22,808 nucleotides of DNA from Trachelipus rathkii (taxonomy: Eukaryota > Arthropoda > Malacostraca > Isopoda > Trachelipodidae): the NCBI GenBank assembly GCA_015478945.1, contig JABUQX010021110.1, positions 7,501-30,308 of the forward strand, given 5' to 3'. Made by a program: the position numbers and the translations under genes. Numbering within the stretch: the stretch's first letter is position 1; each line of letters begins with the position of its first letter. The notes beneath the pieces were generated by a model that did not search any database, was not told the DNA's origin, and worked only from the letters and a program-made list of their open reading frames with translations. Shown here in pieces: positions 1-9,225 of this stretch.

Positions 1-98
1 CATCAAACCAAGAACAACAACATTATGAAAGGCACCAAAGATCTGGCAAGGTTGAAATTCACAGAGAAGAACTGAAAGAAGTGTCCCAGTCTACAGAG
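1..98 (+). CDS. Zinc-finger gene, first visible exon (5' partial)
   Basis: Coding exon of the + strand gene that ends at 9570. Only the frame starting at base 3 is open across the segment; the other two hit stops. It gives 32 residues rich in Gln, Glu, His and Lys, beginning SNQEQQHYERHQRSG and ending SQSTE, a hydrophilic and probably disordered linker. Bases 1-2 are the end of a codon begun outside the window, and no acceptor with a pyrimidine tract is visible inside, so the exon probably runs off the left edge. The end is set by the donor GAG|GTAAAT at 99-100 and falls on a codon boundary (phase 0). This matches the phase of the next exon and is the main support for the call. No domain can be named from this piece; an N-terminal dimerisation domain such as BTB would have to lie upstream. 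Confidence 0.75.
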
Positions 99-565
99 GT
101 AAATTTTCTTTCTTTTTTTTTCTCGTTAACTAGTTAAATTTCGTGTAAATTCCCTTCTATAAGAAAATACGCGGCGTTAGAAGCGCTAATACTTGGTGAT
201 TAGGGCAATGAGTAGTGCTAATTCCATCTAGCGTTAGCGGGGTGCTTTTAAGCCCTCACATAGGAGGAGACTAATTGTAATATATCTTCGGATTAAATAT
301 CAGTTCTTTAGTTTTATTTAATTATTGTATAAGCATTTCTATGAAAGTTACTATTAGTTACCACTCACGGATAGCCTACTTTCGTTCATCACTAATTTGC
401 TTTTTGTTTTTTTTTATTAATTTTACAGAAAATGGATTAATTTGTTTTAATGAATAAAAGATAATTGCCAATTAAATATTAAAATGAAAAACTAAGCATT
501 TATCTATTGTTAATACGTTTTTGCATTGATTTTTGGTTTTCTGTTTTATATATATTCTTGTTTAG
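99..565 (+). other. Intron 1 of the zinc-finger gene
   Basis: A 467-bp phase-0 intron. It begins GTAAAT and ends TTGTTTAG after a T-rich tract (541-565). Most of it is AT-rich. A less AT-rich stretch at about 170-270 contains GCGTTAG twice (near 173 and 231) and several related CGCTAA or GCTAAT words, but I could not assign it to a known element. No other gene or RNA was seen. Confidence 0.75.
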
Positions 566-844
566 GTTATTGTAACCGACGGCATTGTTAAAGAAGAACA
601 CACGATGGATGACGGAGATCCCTTACAAAAAGGAACAGCGACGGCTACACTAATCAGCACTTATGGAGTGGTTGTGAGTGACGGAAGTACACACACACTC
701 GTGTCTCATGCTCCAGATCCGAATCAGGTTATTGCCCATCGCTACGAACCAGCTCAATTAGCTCCAGGAACTCATCAGACTCATTCACAACCACTCGCTG
801 AAGCTGTGGCCGAAGCCCTCGCAGGACCATCTGGAATGCCGTCT
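566..844 (+). CDS. Zinc-finger gene, second visible exon (linker region)
   Basis: Internal exon of 279 bp, 93 codons, open throughout and phase 0 at both ends. The acceptor is TTGTTTAG|GTT and the donor TCT|GTAAGC. The peptide starts VIVTDGIVKEEHTMDDGDP, continues with a Thr/Ser/Val-rich stretch and a Pro/His/Gln/Ala-rich stretch, and ends GPSGMPS. There is no globular domain; this looks like the disordered region between an N-terminal domain and the C-terminal fingers. VKEE (587-598) fits the SUMO-attachment consensus (hydrophobic-K-x-E), common in chromatin-bound transcription factors. The ATG at 605 is internal and is not taken as a start, because the frame stays open back to the acceptor and joins the preceding exon. 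Base composition is far less AT-rich than the flanks. Because the exon is symmetric (0-0), skipping it would keep the frame. Confidence 0.85.
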
Positions 845-1600
845 GTAAGCTAAATCTAGTTTTATATTTTTTTCTTCATAAACTCAATAATATTAGAACA
901 CTTGTGGTAGTTTACTGAAATAATTAATTATACTTGTAGATCACTTAATCAAATTCATATATTCAGATATGGAACAGTTTTTTGAATGCAATAGAAAGGG
1001 TTTTAAATTTAAAGTAAAATTGACATAGATCTTTACACACATTATGAATTATGATACATATAATTTGATTCCTTCCCTTCTTATTAAGCTTTTTCTAGTT
1101 AACCTAATATCCAAGAGTATCAGTAGGTCTTAGCTGTTGTAATTGCAAAATGTCACTTAAAATTATAATATATGAAATAAAGAAAATAAGGGCCACCACA
1201 GCATCCACTCAGATTCTTTAATCTATAAAATCGATGAAATACAAAATAAATACCTAATGAAAACGATATACTATGTGTGGGGAGATAGAATTTCCATATC
1301 GTACACTCTACGTGTCAAGAGATGACTAAAATGACAGTGGGAGCTGGGTTGGGGTTCCGCTACCACTTATTTATGCCCTAGGAATGCGCATGAAGTAAGC
1401 GACCTTGTATCTATCGGCGAAGCCGTAAGACACGTCTGGGAACTTGCAATCTTAGAGGAATAAATGGTGTGGAGAAGAAGGGGGTTAGTTGATGGATGTA
1501 TTTAGAAGGGATAAATTTTATCAGCTTGCTGTGACAAACAAAGACGAAAGGAAGTGGTGTGGGCTGTGGGGTGATTTGTGCGTGTTCTGGAGTGGAGAGG

Positions 1601-2125
1601 AATGAGAGTGCAAGAGGAGTTGCGATTGTGATGAGGGATTTGTGGCACAGAGCTATGGTGAATTTTGCTTCTTTGGGTACTAGAATACTAATGGTTAAAA
1701 TTTAAGTTTGTAAATGTTAAGGTATATGTGGTTATAACATTTGGTCCATCTGAGGGAAATGTTGAGGAGAGAGAGATTTTCTGGAACGACGTTTTGGACA
1801 GGGTGAAAGGTGGGGCTTCAGAATAACTGGGATGGGTATCTTGAAGGGTTCGAAAGGTGATCGAAAGAGGGATGATGTAATAGACGCCTTTGGGGTTGCG
1901 GTAGAAATTGAGAATAGTAGGAAGGTGATTGATTTCGAGAGAGAGAGAGAAAAAAAGAGAGAGAGAGAGACTATCCACAAGTACATGATAGCTGGTTTGG
2001 GGAGAGATGATTGTGTTGATGAAGAAGTGTATAAGTATGTGATGAACGTTAAATCAGTGAGGGGTTGGGAATGGGAATATCCGAGCATTATGCTGTTTTA
2101 TTTGAGATTTGGAGTGAGAAGTTAA
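1601..2125 (+). pseudogene. LINE endonuclease (EEP/APE-like) domain remnant
   Basis: Fragments of the endonuclease that would nick target DNA for reverse transcription lie in at least three frames. NESARGVAIVMRDLW begins at 1601, FGPSEGNVEEREIFWND follows in a shifted frame near 1737, and a third stretch from 1832 to 2125 reads through VIDF and, after a GA repeat, HKYMIAGLGRDD and NVKSVRGWEWEYPS. These correspond in order to the endonuclease of decapod LINEs as I know them. The (GA)n tract at 1937-1970 replaces or expands part of the coding sequence. The stretch cannot make an intact enzyme. Confidence 0.75.
1937..1970 (+). repeat. (GA)n microsatellite inside the LINE remnant
   Basis: Alternating GA interrupted by a short A run. 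It lies inside the endonuclease remnant: coding similarity ends at VIDF on the left and resumes at IHKYM on the right. It therefore arose after the element inserted, or was present in the source copy. Confidence 0.85.
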
Positions 2126-2315
2126 ATGCACAGGATTATGTGGAAAAGTATTTGAGTGGAGTTGCAAATAAGTGACGAGTGTGAGCAGAATGAAACTGAA
2201 CAATTCTGAATGTAAATGACGGAAGCTATAGTTAGTAGTGCAAGAGAAGCGTGTGTGTGTGCAAAGATATTAACTAGGAAATAAGAATGTCAATAGTGGA
2301 TTGTGAAATGAAGAG

Positions 2316-2754
2316 GTGATGCAAGCGGCAAAAAGTAAAAGAGATGCGTGGTTTAATGTGCTAAAAGCTAATGATGAGGTATCAAGAGAAAGGTGTATGG
2401 AGATATATGGCGAGGAAAAGGGGAAAGCTAAAATTAGAATACTTAGGATTACATTTAAGCAAATGAGAGAGAAGAACAAACTGTATTTAGGCTTTGTGGA
2501 CTTGCAACAGGCGTATGATAGGATTAATAGGGAAGCTCCGTGGCAGGTGTTAATGATAAATGATGATGGTGGTAGGCTTCTGAATGGATACAAAAGTATG
2601 TATGTTGAGAGTGAAGCTTGTGTAAGAATAAATGGAGTGGAGAGTGAATGATTTATTAATAGCGGAGTGAGGCAGGGATTTGTTATGTCTCTATGGCTAT
2701 CTAATCTGTATATGGATGGGGTGATAAAAGATTTAAAGATTGGGTGACAGGGAA
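2316..2754 (+). pseudogene. LINE reverse transcriptase palm remnant
   Basis: A 111-codon frame (2316-2651) followed, past one TGA, by a further in-frame stretch ending near 2744. The first 40 residues resemble the linker upstream of the RT (KRDAWFNVLKANDEVSRERC). Then TFKQMREKNKLYLGFVDLQQ leads straight into RT motif A. A central block of the protein, including the early RT motifs, has therefore been deleted near 2440-2455. Motif B (GVRQG) is kept, but the downstream YxDD active site is missing. Related decapod elements have an acidic-aromatic pair at the same place in motif A. Confidence 0.8.
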
Positions 2755-2851
2755 AGGGGTTTAGAATGATGGAGAATTTAAGAGAATGGAGTAATATAAT
2801 TTAGAGAGTTGTGTGGTGTGATGAGAGGAGTAAATGTGAGTATTAAAAGGG

Positions 2852-3060
2852 TTTGGTCATTTGGAAAGGATGGATGATAGTCGATTAGTTAAGCAGTTGT
2901 ATAGTGGTGAGTGTGTTGGGAATCGACTGGCTTGGGAGAGAGAAGAAAAAGTGGATTGAGTCAGTAAGGGAGTGTTTGAAGGATGGGAATTAGAGATTGA
3001 TCGAAGAGCAAGAATTGTGTATAATAGGAGTGAATGATGTGGGTTTTTGAGGGGTATGGT
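2852..3060 (+). pseudogene. LINE ORF C-terminal remnant
   Basis: FGHLERMDDSRLVKQLYSGE begins at 2852 and continues CVGNRLAWER. After a one-base frameshift near 2945 it reads KKWIESVRECLKDGN. This is the conserved C-terminal part, downstream of the RT, in decapod LINE proteins as I know them. It sits only about 110 bp after the last RT-related codons, which shows a second internal deletion removing the RT active site and the thumb region. What follows, to about 3320, is the 3' untranslated part. Confidence 0.75.
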
Positions 3061-3377
3061 TGTGGCCCTGACTCACGGGATTAACCCCCGTCATTGACGA
3101 GATGCCACAGTGGGGGTCTGTTGCGGTAGATAAAGTAAGGATAGATTTTGGGTTGCATTTAAGGGTATGAGGGGGATGGTAAAGGGGAGGGGGAGGGAGG
3201 CTTTTTTGACCTAGGTCATGTTTTCTACTTAACTGTTCTTTTTCCGGTGCATGTTTGCTCACCCCCACCCCCAGTCTGTGGAGAGTCGAGGGGAGACTGA
3301 AGAAGAAGTAGTAGTATTCAAAATATTCTTGAAAAATTCATAAAAATATGATAAACTTAATGTTTAACCAAAAAAAA

Positions 3378-3530
3378 TAGACAAAATTGAAAATTTTCGC
3401 ATTAATTCTACAGTTCATCCAATTTTTTATAAATTATTTGGATTAGATATAATTGAAAGAGTTACAAAACTTTTAATCAGAGCATTTTTATTTTGTATAC
3501 CTAACGTTTTGACATCAGTTCCCAATATGA
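3378..3530 (+). repeat. AT-rich dispersed repeat, copy A
   Basis: First of three related segments in intron 2. Landmarks in order are GAAAATTTTCGC, TTCATCCAATTTTTTATAAA, GGATTAGATATAATTG and GAGTTACAAAACTT (ending near 3473), then TATACCTAACG and ATCAGTTCCCAA. The same order recurs in copy B about 320 bp downstream and in copy C on the other strand. A 23-base core at 3449-3471 matches copy C at 22 positions when C is reverse-complemented. Origin unknown; no coding potential stands out. Confidence 0.55.
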
Positions 3531-3699
3531 ATTTGAAGATTTTTGAGTAATTATCTCGAAAATACACCTTCAGCATTTAGATGCATACTGGATAAGTTTT
3601 AGGTTAATGCGTTTTTAGCTCCACTAAACCATATCCAAAAAGAAAAAAAAATGTGTAGATTTTTTTTTTTGTTTTTTTCCACATTTGGAAGAGATGAAA

Positions 3700-3850
3700 A
3701 TTGTCAAATTTGAAAATTCTCTCGTTATTTTTTTTCACTTTTCGTCCAATTTTTATAATATTTTCATAGTAGATTGAATTGGATAAGTTACTTAACTTAT
3801 ATAATTTTTCTATATACTCAACAATTTGACTTCTGGGAACGTCGTTATAA
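3700..3850 (+). repeat. AT-rich dispersed repeat, copy B
   Basis: Diverged copy of the 3378 segment in the same orientation. The same landmarks are present: TTTGAAAATTC, CGTCCAATTTTTATAA, AGATTGAATTGGA, AAGTTACTTAACTT and a TTTGACTTCTGGGAACG tail. The 83-codon antisense open frame over it (3604-3855) is not supported as a gene, because the equivalent frame is broken in copy A. Confidence 0.5.
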
Positions 3851-4197
3851 AACAAATATAACCATCAAACACTGATATAAACACACATAACCATCAAAGA
3901 CAAAAAAAAATAATAGCAAATTTCCCATAAGTCCTTACAGCTATCTCCCTTATATACAAATTTTATAATGGAGTCCTCCTGGAAGCCATCCTTTCACCAA
4001 CTCTAATCTTTTTATGCATGATTACGATACCCCACATCCCCTTCTATAAAAATTAATAGCTATACAGGTGATCTAACAATTACTGGCCAAAACTCTTCTA
4101 TAAATACAACAAGGAGAGAACTACAACAATGTACAAATCAAAATAGTGCCTTTCAGAGTAGGAAGAGTTCAAAGTAAGGACACCTCGTACTCTAGAA

Positions 4198-4481
4198 CAG
4201 TGGTCTCCAAAGTGGGGTACGCGTACCCCGGGGGGTACGCAAAGTGATACTTGGGAGTACGCCAAAGAAGTAGGCTCACGATTACTTGCGAGTGTATGAT
4301 TGTGTATCACTTTGAGCGCGAGGTTCTCTCATTGGTCGCTGTGTTTGGATTCACGTCATGGTTGCTCAGTGCCCCACTATATTATACATTATATTATATC
4401 ATTATATTATATTATAGGGGTACAATTTATAATTATTTTCATCTTTGGGGGTACGCGATCAAAAAAGTTTGGGGACCGCTG
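4198..4481. mobile_element. hAT-type non-autonomous DNA transposon (MITE)
   Basis: A 284-bp element with matching ends: CAGTGGTCTCCAAAGTGGGG on the left and, reverse-complemented from the right, CAGCGGTCCCCAAACTTTTT. Just inside both ends is the GGGGTACGCG motif, a layout I know from hAT-family MITEs of many animals. The middle contains AT-rich tandem ATTAT units and no transposase. The 8 bases left of the element, CTCTAGAA, fit the hAT target preference (nTnnnnAn, with TA in the centre). The right flank, CAGTCTCT, does not repeat it, so the target-site duplication is lost or the right border is slightly misplaced. Orientation is undefined without a parent element. Confidence 0.8.
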
Positions 4482-5762
4482 CAGTCTCTTACATTACTTA
4501 CCCCAGACAGAAGAGAACCAAACATTCAGCCATAAGTTTTTCTATCAAACAATAGACTCCACAATCCTAAGTTTGACTTTTGATATACATATGATTTTTA
4601 ACCCCCCCCCCCTACATTAACAATATTACTCCTAGAGCCACACGGGAACAAACACTGACCAACACAAAGAGACTCATAGTAGTATACAAAAAGTATATCT
4701 TTCCCTTTTTTTAAACTACTCATCTTCAGCTTGGACACCCTCAATATCTCAGTCCAATATTCAGAAATTAGAAACCATAAAAATAAAGCTCAGGATAATA
4801 GCGGACTGCCTTCCCTCCACACCTATTCATCACCTGATTACTCAAAAGGTATTTGTTATTCAAAAGTTTGTATTACTAGTTATGATAAACGACAAAATAT
4901 TTACCTGATGTTTAACGGATGATTCCAACAAGTTACAATACTATAACTTGATGATAAACCAACAGATGAAAGTGCTAATAATGACTAATATAGTCACAAT
5001 TAACCACACACTACTATTATATGTCCAACCCAGATATAACGAATGCAAGTCGTGTATAAAGTGTGAAAAAACAGCAGAATAGAAAATATGTAATAATAAT
5101 GTATTGTCAAGTAAAAGATGTGTTATCCGTCCCTTAAATCTGATCACTTTACACCCCTTTAGTTCCTGATAGTTAAATACTTGAATTTATGAACAATAGC
5201 ACTAAACTGCTGTTGGTTACACAATCAAGTCAATAATCTCTCCACAATGATGATGTTTTCTTGCAGTTCTGATCCATCCCAAATGATCATATGAATATTT
5301 ATAATGCTCTCTGTTATAATATCTCCCTAAAATAGGCTTTAATTTATCTTTTTTAATTTTTTAACTGCTAATATAAATTTCTTATTCAAAAGCTGAAAAA
5401 TAATATACTTATAAAAACTGTCATAACAAATACATTGCAATTGCTATCGTAATCCCAATGTATTTATCACTCTCCAAAACTAACAGAAACGAAAATCCTC
5501 CCCATTAAAGCCCATCTTGACAATGATAGGCTATCAATTTTATTGTAAATCACTCAATAGATCACCCTTACATCAAACATTCACCTCCACCGCCAGATAT
5601 CATCATTATTAAATACATTCATACTTAGTTAACCTATAGAATGCTTTCCGCATATCCAAATAACACCGTACTTCAAGTACTTTAACCCGAAATATTCCAT
5701 ACAGAGTAAACTTTGGACCTTCAAACACGAATAATGCTGTCCCACCTCCGCTCTGGGTACCA

Positions 5763-5855
5763 TCCCTCCCTCCTTCCCTCCCTCCTCCCCTCCCCTCCCC
5801 TCCCCTCCCTCCCTTCCTCCCTCCCTCCCTCCCTCCCTCCCTCCCTCCCTCCCTT
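5763..5855 (+). repeat. (CCCT)n microsatellite, homopyrimidine tract
   Basis: About 93 bases of pure C and T on the + strand, mainly CCCT units with some CCCCT and TTCC variants. The complementary strand is a series of GGGA units with runs of three or four G. It is immediately followed by TTCAG|GA at 5854-5860, so it resembles an unusually strong polypyrimidine tract of a 3' splice site. A 77-codon frame running through it (Leu/Pro/Ser repeats) is an artefact of the repeat. Confidence 0.95.
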
Positions 5856-6289
5856 CAGGAATACAAACTTAAAATTCATAGTACACCTTCCCCTTACTGT
5901 TAAAGATGTTCCTTCCAGACAAGCGACGAATCAAAGCATCTACTAGACCGCTCTGACTTAACGAATATTAGACGCAACTTTGATACAGTCACTTTAACAG
6001 ATCTCTGGACCGGCTTACAGTGACGGTGAAATACTCGTACAGGGATCCTGGGAGGGAGACAGAGTAAGAGTAAATCATTATGTTAGCTGTTTCAAATTGG
6101 ACATGGCGTGCCAGAGGTAAAATGACTGGGTATGTAGAAAAATGCCTAAAAGTTGTGCAACGTTATAGTGCCATTTGTTCTGATAATTTCATTTTGAAAA
6201 ACTCTGATGAATATTAAAATATTAGACCAAATTTTCACCTTTGACAAAAAATTTCTACCTTCTGCTAGAAAATTTTTGAAAGAAAATAT

Positions 6290-6480
6290 ATGAGATTTTC
6301 TTAGTTTTGGATATTGCTTAAAAGAGGTATAAATATAATACATCTGTTGAAGTTTTGTAACTCATTCAATTATGTTTGTACCGAAAAATTTCAGATAAAT
6401 CAGATGATAGTAAAAAATGGATGGAATTTTCAAATTTGAAGATTTTAGTAAAAAATGGAGGAAATTTTCAATTTGGACAA
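6290..6480 (-). repeat. AT-rich dispersed repeat, copy C (inverted)
   Basis: Reverse-complement copy of the segment at 3378. The best match is 6351-6373, which in reverse complement equals copy A bases 3449-3471 at 22 of 23 positions. Flanking landmarks (TTTGAAAATTCCATCC on one side, TTTATACCTC on the other) are in the corresponding order. It is longer than copy A on the GAAAATT side because of a short local duplication: AGTAAAAAATGGA with AATTTTCAA occurs at 6409-6438 and again at 6447-6476, a 38-bp period. Confidence 0.55.
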
Positions 6481-6773
6481 TATTTTGAGTTTAAGAATTA
6501 GATTTACAAAACTTATAATTTTTTTTGACTTTAATTAAAAAAAACAAAAGATTCTTAATAACTCATTGTTAATAACAGTAATTTATTCTTTTAAGATTTT
6601 TGGAGAATGAATTTTAATATGACTTAATGTATTATTATCAAAAGTTTAAGATTAACAAAATGTGGTGCAAAAAAAATATTCAAAAATTTGCATATGACTG
6701 CTCGAGAGAATGCTATCATTAATGAATTGTGTGTAATTTATTTTTAATAATAATAATAAATTTATTTCTTCAG

Positions 6774-6881
6774 TGGCTTGGTGGAGGAGAACTCGTACCA
6801 GCAAATTTCACTACGGTAGAAGCTTATCAAGAACCTGCAGAAGTACAAACAACCCAAGCTATTGTTCAATCTCAGACAATG
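6774..6881 (+). CDS. Zinc-finger gene, third visible exon (linker region)
   Basis: Internal exon of 108 bp, 36 codons, phase 0 at both ends. It lies between the acceptor TTTCTTCAG and the consensus donor ATG|GTAAGT. The peptide starts WLGGGELVPANFTTVEAYQE and ends IVQSQTM; it is acidic, Gln- and Thr-rich, with no recognisable domain. The frame also stays open past the donor to 6926, but the matching phase, the perfect GTAAGT and the drop in composition place the exon end at 6881. As a 36-codon symmetric exon it could be included or skipped without changing the downstream zinc-finger frame. Confidence 0.85.
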
Positions 6882-9225
6882 GTAAGTTTTCCTTTTAGAA
6901 ATTTTCAAAACATAATTTCAGTGTAAGGTTTTTTATTGGTTTTTTAATAGTTGCCTTATTTTTCGTTTTTTCATTTATATAAAATTTTTTGGTTCTTGGA
7001 AGTCGAATGATTAAAATTTTTATAAGAAAATTATTTTTCTTATTTTACTTAATTATTAGGGGGGAGGGGTCAGGGTATAAATAAATTAGTTTAAAGTAGT
7101 GGTGGTGATAAAGTAGTCAAGTAGTCTGTAGAGGAGAATAGAAATGAGTGAAAATTTGGTTTTAGACTGTATCAATAAAATGACATATAATGATTCAAGG
7201 AATTTATAGTAGAAATTATATATAATAAATTTCTCTGACGGGGAAAAGACCAGAGGCCTACCTAAATTCCGCAAGAGTTGGGAAAGACCAATTTGTTTAT
7301 CAAGTCAATGGTCAATATGACTCGAAACACGGCGTTTGAAAACTTTGCGAATCAAAGGAAATAAGTAAAATCGAAGGAAGGAAGTGTTCCAGACTTTACC
7401 TGTATACCGGTAGAGTACATGTCAAATATCGCCGCTAAACATTGAAAATTTTAACCACAATAAGAATAGTTGGTTAGTCGTGTTTAGTGACCGGCATTAC
7501 AAAAATTTTGGTAAGGTACTTTCATCTAGTTTTTTTTGTTGACTTTTTATTTAAAATCCTTCAATTTACTTGTTAGAAACTGTTGGTTTCTGAAACTTTA
7601 CATCGAGAATTAGTCACTGTATCCAAAGCTGCTTTCTTAAGGAACCGGATATACTAGCGTTTTAAACGCGCTTTTCTGACGCAGTGAAAAAGCCAATTTA
7701 ATAGATTGAGTAATACATTATTATATCTATATGAGAGTTTTAAACGCCTTTATTGATCTCTTCAATTTGACTTTTGCTCTCGTATGGATGGAGGAATAAT
7801 TCAGAAATGAAAATCTTTAAACTGTAGTAAAAACTGTAGATGGAATGACCCCTCATTCATAAAATGAATAAGAATCGGTTTATTTTTGCAAGTGTTTGTG
7901 AAGCATTGAAATGAGTTGATTGTGAAGAAATCGATGTGAACAGTGCAATAATTTAAAAAAAAAGAAGAAAAAGACTTGATCTGATGTAAATCACAGTATT
8001 GATTTATTATAATACTTGTAATGTTCCTATTACAAGAAATATACTAGTAACAAGAAGGCTTTAGTAAAATGATATAGGCTAAAGTGTGAAGACAGTTTAG
8101 CCATACTATTGGACGAAAACATAAGAGGAGAAATCAAAAGAAGTTATGATTTTGAATTTATGAAATATAAATCGCAGACAAGTGAAAAAGTGTAATAACT
8201 TTGAATTTTTAAAACTTAAAAATGCTGAGATATACATTAGTTAAAGATTAACTAAATTATATCTGAGAAGATAATTATTAAAGGATACAGAGAGGAAAGC
8301 TGGATGGTAATTAAATCGGTCGCACCCAACAGGGCAAGATGGTGAATCATAACCGAAACTCTATACTCTTTCGAGAAGTAATAGGAAATAGGCAAGCATG
8401 CAAGTAAGCAAATATGTTCAGCTTCTACATGAATTGGAGTTAGAAATGTTTTGAATATAAATTAGATTATAGCAACGAAACATCATTTGGCGAGCAAATC
8501 CTGAAGAGGTGATTCCTTTTTTCGTACAAGTGTTTTTAAAGTATATATATGCACTAAAAGAGGGGGTTCAAATAATTTCTTGCAAGTTCATTAATTAATG
8601 ACAGTCTGAATGGCTGTTTTCTTTTTTTCCATTATAATAAAGAAATATTTTTTAATGTATCACTGTAGTAGAATTCAGAAAACCAATTAATTTTGTTTCT
8701 AATTTTTGTAACTTCTGCTTCTGATTAGACTTAATTTAGGCTTTCCCTTTAGAACTACTTTGCCAGCAAATATACAAAATTCTTACAGTTATTATTTTTT
8801 TTTTTTTAATTCTTTTTGTATATTTTTTTCCTGAAATATTTCTTCAAAGCGCTTGCAGAAGTCAATATGACTTTCCCCTTAAAAATGAAGTAGATATAAT
8901 TTCTCTCTTTAACTGTATTTATGGTGGTGTGGTCTGCGAAAGTAAAGGTAGATGGAAAAGTTGTCTAGTATATAAAATTAAGTGTAATATGAATAAATAC
9001 TAGTAATATTGAGTATTCTCTTTCTCTAGACTAGTTCTCCATGCTTCAATCTCTATATCATTACCTTGGTTCATTACTAAACTTAAAAATACCTTCCTCA
9101 AGTTTAATTTGAACCAAAAATTGTGCAGTCATTAACTAACTACCTGCGATTTTTTTTCAATGTATTAATTATTATCATAGCCACAAGGATATATATGATG
9201 TTAAGTTGATTTTATATTTGTTCAG
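6882..9225 (+). other. Intron 3 of the zinc-finger gene
   Basis: A 2.3-kb phase-0 intron from GTAAGT to TTTGTTCAG, mostly AT-rich unique-looking sequence. A stretch at about 7240-7520 is richer in CG dinucleotides (CGGCG, ACCGG, CGCCGC, ACCGGC) than the rest. It contains a 15-codon ATG frame (7317-7364), but nothing that I can call a promoter or exon. Poly-T runs occur near 8795-8810. No transposon end or other exon was recognised. Confidence 0.7.

Larger units (their letters stand above)
1274..3320 (+). mobile_element. Decayed, internally deleted LINE (APE-type non-LTR retrotransposon), copy 1
   Basis: Remnant of an autonomous non-LTR retrotransposon in the same orientation as the host gene. 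The 5' part (about 1274-1460) aligns by eye with copy 2 at about 11951. An endonuclease (EEP/APE-like) remnant follows: GVAIVMRDLWHRAMVNF near 1616 and, in another frame, TFGPSEGNVEEREIFWNDV near 1740. At 2316-2651 a linker passes straight into the reverse-transcriptase palm with motif A FVDLQQAYD (2493-2519). After an in-frame TGA (2649-2651) comes motif B GVRQG (2664-2678) and MSLWLSNLYMDGV. The YxDD catalytic box is absent, and sequence jumps to the C-terminal block FGHLERMDDSRLVKQLYSG at 2852. Frameshifts and stops are frequent. Relative to full-length relatives the start of the RT domain and its catalytic core are missing, so the copy is dead. The right end near 3320 carries GAA and GTA triplets, possibly the 3' tail. 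No target-site duplication was identified. Confidence 0.85.
845..6773 (+). other. Intron 2 of the zinc-finger gene
   Basis: A 5.9-kb phase-0 intron running from GTAAGC to a pyrimidine tract ending CTTCAG. It is loaded with repeats, listed separately: a decayed LINE, three copies of an AT-rich dispersed repeat, an hAT-type MITE and a (CCCT)n tract. The remaining stretches are AT-rich: 845-1273, 3860-4197, 4482-5762, 5859-6290 and 6481-6773. In them I see only a run of 11 C at 4602-4612, a few poly-T runs and a (TAA)n stretch just before the acceptor. No further coding exon with good splice sites was found. Confidence 0.7.

Noticed and set aside
605..853. Stand-alone 82-codon gene starting at ATG 605
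   Set aside because: The frame is open upstream to a good acceptor at 565 and a strong donor lies at 845. It is an internal exon, and the last codons and TAA are intronic.
1688..2088. Two antisense open frames (96 and 118 codons)
   Set aside because: They lie opposite the LINE endonuclease remnant. The Ser/Leu/Phe repeats come from reading the (GA)n tract on the other strand.
2990..3268. Antisense 92-codon frame
   Set aside because: It is antisense to the LINE C-terminus and 3' region; the Pro-rich part mirrors G-rich 3' sequence.
3604..3855. Antisense 83-codon frame, Lys/Asn/Ile/Phe-rich
   Set aside because: I considered a transposase or viral remnant, but the matching frame in repeat copy A is broken, and the composition is what AT-rich DNA gives by chance.
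4098..4620. Overlapping small frames on both strands
   Set aside because: They run through the hAT MITE and its flanks; no motif or codon bias.
5713..5946. 77-codon Leu/Pro/Ser repeat protein
   Set aside because: It is a translation of the (CCCT)n microsatellite and has no support as a gene.
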